15,714 nt of DNA, taken from JANXQG01 sp037147235. Its GTDB lineage: Bacteria; Planctomycetota; Planctomycetia; Pirellulales; Thermoguttaceae. Each line of letters opens with the position of its first letter. The stretch's first letter is position 1. The position numbers and the translations under genes are program-made. Location of the stretch: assembly GCA_037147235.1 (NCBI GenBank), contig JBAWVO010000144.1, forward strand, positions 1 to 15,714, written 5' to 3'. Below the pieces are notes generated by a model. It was not told the DNA's origin. It was given only the letters and a program-made list of their open reading frames with translations, and searched no databases. This document shows, in pieces, positions 1-5,896 of this stretch.

Positions 1-2
1 CC

Positions 3-248
3 CTGGCTTCGATCTGCCATGGGCAGCAGATTCTCCTGGCCGCAGGCGTGGTGACAGGCCGTCGCTGCACAGCCTACCCCGCCATCAAGCCCGATCTCGT
101 CCGGTCTGGGGCCGTCTGGAAGGATGTCAACGAGACGTTTTCCAATGCCGTGGTGGACGGCAATCTGGTGACCGCAGCCGCTTGGCCTGGGCATCCCGAG
201 TGGATTCGGAAGTTCCTGGAGGTGCTGGGGACGAAGATTGAGGCGTAG
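3..248 (+). CDS. DJ-1/PfpI family protein, C-terminal part (5' end outside window)
   Basis: The open frame enters from the left edge at base 3 and ends at the TAG at 246-248. The first visible residues read LASICHGQQILLAAG, which is the nucleophile-elbow block of the DJ-1/PfpI class I glutamine amidotransferase-like fold, with the conserved Cys (fifth visible residue) followed by HG. The rest, with the DGNLVTA and WPGHPEW stretches, matches the normal C-terminal end of PfpI/YhbO-type proteins. Family members are cytoplasmic and are described as proteases, deglycases or glyoxalase-like stress proteins; the exact reaction cannot be told from this fragment. A GTG at 48 is in frame but would cut off the catalytic Cys, so it is not the start. 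It leads the run of small genes that follows on the same strand. Confidence 0.88.
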   Translation: MASICHGQQILLAAGVVTGRRCTAYPAIKPDLVRSGAVWKDVNETFSNAVVDGNLVTAAAWPGHPEWIRKFLEVLGTKIEA

Positions 249-306
249 CCGAAGCAGACCAGATTGAGAGGCCACGACCAACCCCGCGTTACGGAGAGAG
301 CAACCG

Positions 307-429
307 ATGAAAGACCTGTCGCTATACCACCAACCTGTCACCTCCATGGTCCGCATCCCAGGCCCGCATGACGATTGGCAGCAATATACCCTTCCGCCTA
401 CACAAAGCGATGGTAAAGGTTCGACATGA
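307..429 (+). CDS. small hypothetical protein (40 aa), translationally coupled to the next gene
   Basis: A 40-residue ORF starting MKDLSLYHQPVTSMVRIPGP and ending in TGA at 427-429. It is preceded by a GGAGAG Shine-Dalgarno-like stretch about 8-10 nt before the ATG. Its stop overlaps the ATG of the following gene as ATGA (426-429), an arrangement typical of translational coupling. The product is polar with several Pro and His and no membrane segment. I do not recognise a family. The support is the ribosome binding site, the stop/start overlap and the lack of any other gene between 249 and 425. It could also be only a leader peptide for the downstream gene. Confidence 0.5.
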   Translation: MKDLSLYHQPVTSMVRIPGPHDDWQQYTLPPTQSDGKGST

Positions 430-869
430 GCGACTTTGTGGAGGATTCTTTCGATTCCGAAATGCCTGAGCTTAAAACACCGGAAACGGTGACTCAAACC
501 GTGTGCCGGCAGTGCTTTGAGCTGCTGGACATTGGCGACAACTTCTGTCGTTACTGCGGGGGAATGACCGAGGTTGGCACTGCTATGGTAAAGATCAGCA
601 GATTACCTCCGCCGGTCTCTTTGGAGAACCCAACGAAACCACTGAGCTGGACGGAGAGTCCCGTGGTTGTCCTGCTGGGGTTATTTTTCTTGCTCGGTCC
701 GCTTGCACTGCCAATGTTGTGGCGGAGTCGTCGTTTCACGCGCATCTGGAAGATTGGATTGACATTTGCCGTGCTGCTGGTAACGGTCGCTGCTTTCTGG
801 TACTCGGCAGAAGTATTGATGAAGGCATTTGAGCCGCTACAGGAATTGCGACGGTCAGGATTGATATGA
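426..869 (+). CDS. zinc-ribbon, two-TM hypothetical membrane protein
   Basis: 147 residues. An acidic N-terminus (residues 1-20) is followed by a compact zinc-ribbon with C27-x2-C30 and C41-x2-C44, the latter in the form CRYCGG, which resembles the zinc-ribbon domains of many bacterial membrane proteins. Two hydrophobic segments follow, about residues 79-98 and 109-126, separated by a basic loop (WRSRRFTRIWK). This predicts an inner-membrane hairpin with the ribbon in the cytoplasm. The ATG overlaps the stop of the 40-residue ORF upstream. No enzymatic motif is visible, so a scaffold, sensor or metal-binding role is only a guess. Base composition looks less GC-rich than in the neighbouring genes. 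Confidence 0.75.
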   Translation: MSDFVEDSFDSEMPELKTPETVTQTVCRQCFELLDIGDNFCRYCGGMTEVGTAMVKISRLPPPVSLENPTKPLSWTESPVVVLLGLFFLLGPLALPMLWRSRRFTRIWKIGLTFAVLLVTVAAFWYSAEVLMKAFEPLQELRRSGLI

Positions 870-937
870 GGAGGGGAGTTTCGCCACGCATCTGGCGGCT
901 CCATTGGAATTAGAATACGAACCAAAATGAGGCATCC

Positions 938-1303
938 ATGGACGTTACCAATATCAATCGCGTATTGGCTTTTACCACCAAAGACGGCTCGGAGATTCGT
1001 GAACTGCTGGCCCACCGCAACTCTTGTATTCGTCACCAATCGCTGGCCGAAGCAAGGCTTCCGATCAACGGAGCCACGACGCCCCACTATCATCCCCGAA
1101 CGGAGGAGATTTACTACGTTGTGGAAGGTCATGGGGCGATGCAGGTTGGCAACGAGATCCGCCTAGTCGGCCCTGGGGATGCGATTGCGATTCCGCCTGG
1201 TGCCCGGCACCAGATTCGCAATACCGACTCGGTCATTCTGAAATTCCTCTGCTGCTGCGCACCAGCCTACGAGGATGAGGACACCGTGTTGGAAAGCATG
1301 TGA
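938..1303 (+). CDS. cupin-domain protein (single cupin_2 domain)
   Basis: 121 residues, the usual length of a stand-alone small cupin. Motif 1 is seen around residues 45-64 (GATTPHYHPRTEEIYYVVEG), with His50, His52 and Glu56 or Glu57 as predicted metal ligands. Motif 2 includes PPGARHQIRN with His91 as the fourth ligand. The fold is a cytoplasmic beta-barrel that usually binds Mn, Fe, Ni or Zn. Members act as isomerases, dioxygenases or sugar/ligand sensors, and the substrate cannot be read from sequence. Three consecutive cysteines (105-107) just after the domain are unusual. The start has a GAGG stretch a few bases upstream. It lies between the zinc-ribbon gene and the DUF2252 gene with gaps of about 68 bp on each side. 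Confidence 0.88.
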   Translation: MDVTNINRVLAFTTKDGSEIRELLAHRNSCIRHQSLAEARLPINGATTPHYHPRTEEIYYVVEGHGAMQVGNEIRLVGPGDAIAIPPGARHQIRNTDSVILKFLCCCAPAYEDEDTVLESM

Positions 1304-1370
1304 CCGAGGCGATGGATGCCGTGCTCGCCTTGGCAAACGAGAGCCAAGAACCTGGAAGGACAGATCAACC

Positions 1371-2456
1371 ATGAACATCCAGCAAGCTACCGAGCGATAC
1401 GAAGCGTGGCTGTCAAGCCGCCTGCTCTTGATCCCCGCCGATCTGGAACTGAAACACCAGCGGATGGCGGAAAGCCCGTTTATGTTCCTGCGGGCGACGT
1501 TCTACCGCTGGGTCCAGTGCTGGCCTGAAGTCTGCCCCGACTTGGCCACCGCTCCGGTGATCCTCGGCGTCGGTGATCTTCATGTCGAGAACTTCGGCAC
1601 CTGGCGGGATACCGAGGGCCGACTCATCTGGGGCATCAACGACTTCGACGAAGCCTACCCAATGCCGTACACCAACGACTTGGTACGGTTGGCCACCAGT
1701 GCCTTGCTGGCGGCCCGCGAGAACCATCTTACCCTCGACTCGAACGATGCCTGCGCAGCGATCTTGGACGGATACCAAGCGACGATGACGCAGGGTGGTC
1801 GTCCCTTCGTGCTGGCCGAAGAGCACCGCTGGTTGCGGGAAGCGGCGACGGGCAACCTTCGCGATCCGGTGGCCTTCTGGGAAAAACTGGACAATCTGCC
1901 TGTTCTTGCGGAGACCGTTGCACCGGAAGTAATCGCCACTTTGGAACAATGGCTGCCCGAAAAGGGCCTGCCCTACAAGGTCGTCCATCGGATTGCGGGT
2001 CTGGGGAGCCTGGGTCGCCAACGGTTCGTCGCGCTGGGCGATTGGCGAGGCGGGAAAATTGCCCGAGAAGCGAAGGCCCTAGCCGTCTCGGCTTGCCTAT
2101 GGGAGAAGGAAGCAGAGCCAGGGGGTGAGATTCTGTACCAGAAGATTCTCGGCACGTCGGTGCGGGTGCTTGACCCGTGGGTCCAAATCTGCGGTTCATG
2201 GATCGTTCGCCGACTGGCCCCCGATTGCAGCCGCGTCGAACTGGCGGCCCTGCCGAAAGATCGCGACGATCTGAAGCTCTTGCACGCAATGGGTCAGGAG
2301 ACGGCCAACGTCCACGTAGGCGACGGTCAGGCAAAGGCCACAATTCTGGCCGATTTACAGAAGCGACATTCCCAATGGCTAGGGAAGGCCGCCGAGGCGA
2401 TGGCTGCGGCGACCCAAGAGGACTGGAAACAGTGGCGGAAGGCGCAGAAGCCGTGA
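1371..2456 (+). CDS. DUF2252 family protein
   Basis: 361 residues from the ATG at 1371, which has GGAAGGA at 1354-1360 as ribosome binding site. The frame is open from 1275, but those 32 extra residues are low-complexity and overlap the cupin gene, so the internal start is preferred. DUF2252 hallmarks are present: MAESPFMFLR at residues 32-41, GDLHVENFG at 68-76, and NDFDEA at 90-95 followed by the DLVRLATSAL helix. The D-x4-N and DFD elements resemble the catalytic loop and metal-binding motif of aminoglycoside-phosphotransferase/kinase-like folds, so ATP-dependent phosphotransfer is plausible but unproven. There is no signal peptide or membrane segment, so it should be cytoplasmic. It is the last gene of the left-hand run. 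Confidence 0.9.
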   Translation: MNIQQATERYEAWLSSRLLLIPADLELKHQRMAESPFMFLRATFYRWVQCWPEVCPDLATAPVILGVGDLHVENFGTWRDTEGRLIWGINDFDEAYPMPYTNDLVRLATSALLAARENHLTLDSNDACAAILDGYQATMTQGGRPFVLAEEHRWLREAATGNLRDPVAFWEKLDNLPVLAETVAPEVIATLEQWLPEKGLPYKVVHRIAGLGSLGRQRFVALGDWRGGKIAREAKALAVSACLWEKEAEPGGEILYQKILGTSVRVLDPWVQICGSWIVRRLAPDCSRVELAALPKDRDDLKLLHAMGQETANVHVGDGQAKATILADLQKRHSQWLGKAAEAMAAATQEDWKQWRKAQKP

Positions 2457-2743
2457 GCAAGCCATCGGGGCACGGAGTAGGACGTCGGCCATGCGAAGCC
2501 CCAACGACCTTTGTGACCCGCCACACCGACACCGGTGATCATGTCGACCTCGCCAAGAATCGCAGCAAGCCCCCCTGCGCGTTGCAGCACCCCGATCGAC
2601 CAGAAAGTCAGCAAATCCACACAAGCGATCCTGGGGCTTGCTAGGGGCCTTGGTGGGCATGTATGCCGCCGTCGGCATTGCCCCTGTGCCGGCGGTCATA
2701 TCAGCGGCCGTAGCCTGGCGTCCCAGTGCGCAACTGTTGCGCA
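2457..2743. other. gap after the DUF2252 gene, no convincing gene
   Basis: No ORF here has a good start and a recognisable product. On the plus strand an ATG at 2541 opens a frame whose product, after a one-base shift near 2637, would continue into a hydrophobic stretch (LLGALVGMYAAVGIAPVPA, about 2638-2694). This could be a decayed small membrane protein or chance. No strong terminator hairpin was seen directly after the DUF2252 stop. Confidence 0.4.
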
Positions 2744-2745
2744 CT
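2725..2745. repeat. perfect 21-bp palindrome
   Basis: Two 10-bp arms, AGTGCGCAAC and GTTGCGCACT, are exact reverse complements around a single central T. The symmetry stops at the flanking bases. A one-base centre is poor for an RNA hairpin loop and no T-tract follows on either strand. A binding site for a dimeric DNA-binding protein is therefore at least as likely as a terminator. It overlaps the stop codon (2744-2746) of the broken small gene on the minus strand. Confidence 0.6.
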
Positions 2746-2892
2746 AGGCAAGGATACGCTCACGCTCCTCGACGATGGCGATCATCTGTAGGGGATTGGC
2801 GTCGGCAGGTTGCTGCTTCCGCCGTTATTTGGCCGGGGCGGGGCTTCCACGGCTGCCAGATCCTCTATGGCAATGCCGGTATCATCGCTCAT
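2744..2892 (-). pseudogene. small minus-strand gene with an apparent single-base frameshift
   Basis: On the minus strand an ATG at 2892-2890 follows a strong ribosome binding site (GGAAGGGGGAG, then AACCAA before the ATG). The first frame reads MSDDTGIAIEDLAAVEAPPR and then runs into a Pro/Asn/Gly/Ser-rich tail that stops at 2784-2782. In another frame the same DNA continues as RRKQQPADANPLQMIAIVEE, ending with RERILA and a stop at 2746-2744. Adding one base near 2830 (within ccaaataacgg on the minus strand) joins the two into a roughly 49-residue protein with an acidic N-terminus, a basic patch and a helical C-terminus. It is either a pseudogene or a base-calling error. The alternative is an intact 36-residue peptide (2782-2892). 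I do not recognise the family. Confidence 0.42.
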
Positions 2893-3036
2893 TTGGTTCT
2901 CCCCCTTCCTTGCTGGTCTCCATCTGCGCGCCTCTAAACCTGGTCGACAAGCCCTTTCGCCAAGGACTGTGGCCGCCAACTTGAGGCTGCCGGAGAACTC
3001 CGAGAAAATGAAGACCGGATGTGGGGAAAGTGGTCA

Positions 3037-3351
3037 TTATCCCCATCGCTCGATGCGCTTCAGAGTTTCCAGCTCTTGGCCTTCCTGCACACCTAGGCAG
3101 AGGAAGATGCCTTCACGCGGCATTTGTTTCATAAATCCGTCAAGTTCCTCCATCGGGACATCCACCAGCACGGATTTGCCCGCCTTCAAAACGCGCTGAA
3201 GCAGTGGCAACCACTGCAACACGGGCCAGTCATCGAGCCCCCAGAATAGACGCTGGGATGCCTTCTGGCATTTGGAATCGACCTCGATACGGCCAGGAAC
3301 TCGCATTTCGCGAAAACGAGCGTTCTGAGCTGGTCTATCTACTAAGTACAT
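3037..3351 (-). CDS. hypothetical protein (104 aa)
   Basis: The frame on the minus strand reads like a real protein: WPVLQWLPLLQRVLKAGKSV, then VDVPMEELDGFMKQMPREGI, then a short C-terminal helix ending ERWG. No signal peptide or membrane segment is seen. The first ATG (3351) lacks a clear Shine-Dalgarno sequence; an in-frame ATG 16 codons later is an alternative start. The frame is open for another 19 codons upstream, back to a stop at 3411-3409. The protein could therefore be a 5'-truncated fragment of something longer. I do not recognise the family. Confidence 0.42.
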   Translation of the reverse strand: MYLVDRPAQNARFREMRVPGRIEVDSKCQKASQRLFWGLDDWPVLQWLPLLQRVLKAGKSVLVDVPMEELDGFMKQMPREGIFLCLGVQEGQELETLKRIERWG

Positions 3352-3532
3352 AGATACGAGATGCTCGACAGCACTATCGTGCTGCCTCCCCTCTCGGATG
3401 GAATGTTTTTATTTCTTTGCTTGAGTTACCAGAAGAACCCCGCTCTCCTCGACACTCGACAGACCGCTTGACGCTGCGATAGAAGCTGCCATGATGTAAG
3501 AAGATTTCCCTTCAGGAACCCGATGAAAGACC
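3352..3532. other. intergenic region between divergent genes
   Basis: No recognised gene. A small perfect stem (CAGCAC, loop TATC, GTGCTG) lies at 3369-3384 with no T-tract next to it. A 27-codon minus-strand ORF (3409-3492) lies in the same frame as the 104-residue ORF, but it has no well-placed ribosome binding site and is not called. Confidence 0.4.
3468..3497 (+). promoter_or_regulatory. candidate promoter for the YqhD-type gene
   Basis: TTGACG (3468-3473, five of six matches to the -35 consensus), an 18-bp spacer, then TGATGT (3492-3497, only three of six at -10). It sits about 48 bp before the ATG of the alcohol dehydrogenase gene, and no other gene on that strand is close upstream. 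Weak because of the poor -10 and because the sigma preferences of this organism are unknown. Confidence 0.22.
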
Positions 3533-3544
3533 GAGGAACACCTC

Positions 3545-4696
3545 ATGCTCAATTTCAATTTCTACAACCCGACCAAGATCATCTTCGGCAAGGATACCAT
3601 CCCCAAGATCAAAAACCTCATCCCCGAAAGTGCCAAGGTCATGCTGACCTATGGAGGCGGTTCGATCAAAAGGAACGGAGTCTATGATCAAATCATCCAC
3701 GCTCTCGATGGCCGTCACGTCGTCGAGTTCGGCGGCATCGAGCCCAACCCCGATTATGACACCTGCCTGAAGGCCGTCGCCCAGGTCAAAGCGGAAGGAG
3801 TCGATTTCCTGCTGGCAGCCGGCGGTGGCTCGGTCATCGACGGCACCAAGTTCATCGCAGCGGCTGCCAAGTATACCGAACCCGACCCCTGGGATCTCTT
3901 GCTTAACGCCTCGCTCATTCGTGACGCTCTCCCGCTGGGCACGGTGCTCACCCTGCCTGGCACCGGCTCGGAAATGAACGGTGGCTCCGTGATCTCTCGC
4001 CACTCGACGACCGAGAAGCTCTTCTTCCTCTCGGACCACACCTTCCCCCGATTCTCGATCCTCGACCCGGAGACGACCTTCACCTTGCCCGCGCGGCAGT
4101 TTGCCAATGGCACCGTGGACGCCTTCGTGCAAGTGTTGGAGCAATACCTGACCTACGACGTCGATGCTCCGCTCCAGGACCGATTCTCCGAAGGCATCCT
4201 CTTGACGCTCATCCAGGAAGCCCCGAAGGTGGAGGCCGATCCGAGGAACTATAACGCCAGGGCGAACATCATGTGGTGCGCAACGAACGGCCTGAACGGC
4301 TGGATCGCCTGCGGCCAGCCCCAGGATTGGGCCTCTCACATGATCGGCCACGAGTTGACGGCCCTATACGGCGTCGACCACGGCCAGTCGCTGGCCATCG
4401 TCATGCCCGGCGTCATGCAGCACCAACGCGGCCAGAAGCGGAAGAAGTTGCTTCAATACGCGGAGCGGGTCTGGGGATTGAGGGGCGAGGATGAGTCGTG
4501 CATCGACCAAGCCATCGCCAAGACGGAGGAGTTCTTCCGCTCGTTGGGCGTGGGTACGCGGCTGGCCGACTATCGGATTCCAGCGGAATCTGCGCCGCTG
4601 GTGGCTGCGAGACTGACCGAACGCAAGATGCTCTTGGGCGAGCACCAGGCCATCGGCCGCAAAGAAGTGGAACAGATCCTCTCGCTGCGGACGTAA
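3545..4696 (+). CDS. yqhD: YqhD-type iron-containing alcohol dehydrogenase / NADPH-dependent aldehyde reductase
   Basis: 383 residues, almost the length of E. coli YqhD (387) and similar along its whole length. GAGGA at 3533-3537 precedes the ATG. The N-terminal Rossmann-like half carries LTYGGGSIKRNG (residues 34-45, NADPH binding), GGIEPNP (63-69) and AAGGGSVIDGTKFIAA (91-106). The helical half carries VDAFVQVLEQYLT (191-203) and DWASHMIGHELTALYGVDHG (261-280). Predicted metal ligands are Asp192, His265 and His279. The position of the fourth ligand (His198 in E. coli YqhD) is Gln196 here. The family reduces short aldehydes, including lipid-peroxidation products, methylglyoxal and lactaldehyde, to alcohols in the cytoplasm. 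It appears monocistronic. The substitution may change metal choice or lower activity. Confidence 0.93.
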   Translation: MLNFNFYNPTKIIFGKDTIPKIKNLIPESAKVMLTYGGGSIKRNGVYDQIIHALDGRHVVEFGGIEPNPDYDTCLKAVAQVKAEGVDFLLAAGGGSVIDGTKFIAAAAKYTEPDPWDLLLNASLIRDALPLGTVLTLPGTGSEMNGGSVISRHSTTEKLFFLSDHTFPRFSILDPETTFTLPARQFANGTVDAFVQVLEQYLTYDVDAPLQDRFSEGILLTLIQEAPKVEADPRNYNARANIMWCATNGLNGWIACGQPQDWASHMIGHELTALYGVDHGQSLAIVMPGVMQHQRGQKRKKLLQYAERVWGLRGEDESCIDQAIAKTEEFFRSLGVGTRLADYRIPAESAPLVAARLTERKMLLGEHQAIGRKEVEQILSLRT

Positions 4697-4962
4697 GGTA
4701 CGTACGAGCAGTAGCCGGCCGCGTGAACGATCGTGCCGGTGAGATAGCCCGATTGGTAATCCCAAAGCCCCTATGAGGGCCATAGAGCAGGACAGCCTCG
4801 AAGGCCGGAAAGCCCGCCAGAATCGACGCAGGAGGCCCTGAATGCCGTCTGGTGCCCGAGATCGACCCTCCGTAAAACCTTGGTGCCACACATCGGCGAG
4901 GTGACAATGTTGTCGAGACTGGGCCGGACGTATCCAGCATACAGGAAACAGTCTGCTTTGCA
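4697..4962. other. intergenic stretch, nothing recognised
   Basis: Between the alcohol dehydrogenase stop and the first gene remnant I see no ORF with protein-like character in any frame, no terminator with a T-tract and no RNA gene. Confidence 0.4.
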
Positions 4963-5169
4963 CTATTCAAAAACGAACCACGTCACGCCACGGACGGCAA
5001 TGGCGATGGGAAGCGAAATTCGACTTTGTGCGTCCAGGGCCATCGTTGCGGCCGAACCATCGCGCTGGCGTACCGCTGCCGTGCCCTTCAGCCCGGTGTA
5101 GTAGAGCGGCACGGTTAGGGTTTTGCGGACTTCGCGGTCCAGCGGGTTGTAGACCATCACTGGTACAGA
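4963..5169 (-). pseudogene. C-terminal remnant of a secreted glycan-active protein (glycoside-hydrolase-like)
   Basis: The minus-strand frame from about 5169 to the TAG at 4965-4963 reads SVPVMVYNPLDREVRKTLTV, PLYYTGLKGTAAVRQRDGSA, and ends RGVTWFVFE. This NPLD...LPLYYTGL...TW(F/Y)V(F/I)E pattern is what I associate with the C-terminal beta-sandwich of planctomycete alpha-galactosidase-like and related glycosidases. There is no start codon with a ribosome binding site, and the homologous-looking sequence stops where the plus-strand transposase fragment begins. It is therefore read as the tail of a gene whose 5' part was lost. Assignment to a specific glycosidase family is not possible. Confidence 0.5.
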
Positions 5170-5408
5170 TCGCGCGGGAGCAAATGTCGCGGACCGAGGA
5201 CGGCCGACAATTGGTGGCATCCTTGTTTCAAACCGCAGCGGACTTACACCCGGACGAATCTTCGGGAACCTTGACCGTCCGTCTGCACCACTTGGCCAAC
5301 CACGCCCAGGACGAAGTTATTCGCTATCTGTGCGCCGAACTCACTGCCACTGCCACCGACTTCCCAGGCACCAACCTCCGCCTAGTTTACGAATTGGGCG
5401 CAGAATAA
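5163..5408 (+). pseudogene. transposase remnant (C-terminal about 80 residues)
   Basis: The plus-strand frame reads QIAREQMSRTEDGRQLVASL, FQTAADLHPDESSGTLTVRL, HHLANHAQDEVIRYLCAELT and ends FPGTNLRLVYELGAE before TAA at 5406-5408. The DLxPDxxxGTLTVRLHxLAN and FPGTxLRLVYEL blocks are familiar as the C-terminal end of transposases frequent in planctomycete genomes. The catalytic core is missing and nothing upstream continues it, so it is inactive. The element's right end probably lies within 5409-5425, where the next gene remnant resumes. No left end or target duplication was found. I do not assign an IS family. Confidence 0.6.
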
Positions 5409-5425
5409 AATCCCCAGAGGCAAGG

Positions 5426-5548
5426 AAGTCTGAACTTCACGTTGCCGCCCAAGTCCACCGCAAGCCCTTTTGGCGGGTCTTTTGTCTGGCTCAAAGCAGA
5501 CCCCGCCATTGCGAGAAGCACTACGCAACCAATCACGAAGTTTCTCAC
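5426..5548 (-). pseudogene. N-terminal remnant of a secreted protein, possibly SUMF1/FGE-like
   Basis: On the minus strand a GTG at 5548-5546 has a good ribosome binding site (AAGGAG, five bases upstream). It starts a textbook signal peptide, MRNFVIGCVVLLAMAGSALS, followed by QTKDPPKGLAVDLGGNVKFR. The Lys-Gly-Leu-x-Val-Asp-Leu-Gly-Gly-x-Val-Lys pattern resembles the lead-in of planctomycete SUMF1-domain (formylglycine-generating-enzyme-like) proteins, where LIPAGEF would follow. Here the sequence breaks after Leu (about 5426) and runs into the end of the transposase remnant. The remaining in-frame tail, to a stop at about 5387, is junk. The signal peptide and break are clear; the SUMF1 assignment is a guess from a short stretch. 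Confidence 0.45.
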
Positions 5549-5730
5549 ACCAACTCCTTCTCCAAAAGACTTTCCAAACCCGACACGGTTCGCGCCGAAC
5601 CACAACGGTTAAAAACACTCTGCCGAAATCCAGTCTCGCACGGGCCAAGCAACAACAGCATAGCACGGCGGCCGTTATCAGACAACTGAAGGCTGAGGCA
5701 GATGATGATGCACGGACTCTGATGCCCAAA

Positions 5731-5759
5731 TTGCTATTCCGACAATGGGATGATAGACT
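5731..5759 (+). promoter_or_regulatory. candidate promoter of the glycan operon
   Basis: TTGCTA (5731-5736), a 17-bp spacer, then TAGACT (5754-5759), each four of six matches to the consensus. A TG at 5751-5752 fits an extended -10 element. It lies about 138 bp upstream of the first gene of the secreted-enzyme operon on the same strand. Chance matches of this quality are common, so the support is limited. Confidence 0.28.
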
Positions 5760-5780
5760 CAAGATGAAGTACGCCGCAAC

Positions 5781-5796
5781 GGCGGACAAATCCGCC
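5781..5796 (+). other. short stem-loop in the operon leader
   Basis: GGCGGA and TCCGCC are exact reverse complements around a CAAA tetraloop. It has no long T-tract after it, so it is unlikely to be a simple terminator. It could stabilise or regulate the leader of the downstream mRNA. Confidence 0.3.
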
Positions 5797-5896
5797 TTGC
5801 ATACAAGAATCACACCGACATTCCGGCCCGTTCGCTTCGGTCCTCTTTTCGTAAAAGAAGATGGGCCGACAGCCCCTTGCTCTAAGAGAGGTTTTC

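Larger units (their letters stand above)
5549..5896. other. leader/intergenic region before the glycan operon
   Basis: No convincing gene in any frame. It carries a candidate sigma70-type promoter (5731-5759) and a small stem-loop (5781-5796), listed separately. These would give the operon a 5' untranslated leader of roughly 130 nt. Confidence 0.4.

Noticed and set aside
1275..1370. Upstream in-frame start for the DUF2252 protein
   Set aside because: The extra residues overlap the cupin gene and do not look like the family, whereas the ATG at 1371 has a strong ribosome binding site.
2541..2745. Plus-strand small membrane protein with a one-base shift near 2637
   Set aside because: The hydrophobic stretch is suggestive, but the start has no clear ribosome binding site and the reading needs a frameshift, so it was not called as a gene.
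3369..3384. Small stem-loop (6-bp arms) before the minus-strand ORF
   Set aside because: Too short, with no adjacent T-tract and no gene that it would sensibly terminate.
3409..3492. 27-codon minus-strand ORF starting MAASIAASSG
   Set aside because: No well-placed ribosome binding site. Kept only as a possible part of an interrupted gene.
3512..4351. Long minus-strand frame opposite the alcohol dehydrogenase gene
   Set aside because: It mirrors a confidently assigned gene, its composition is that of an antisense shadow, and it has no recognisable domain.
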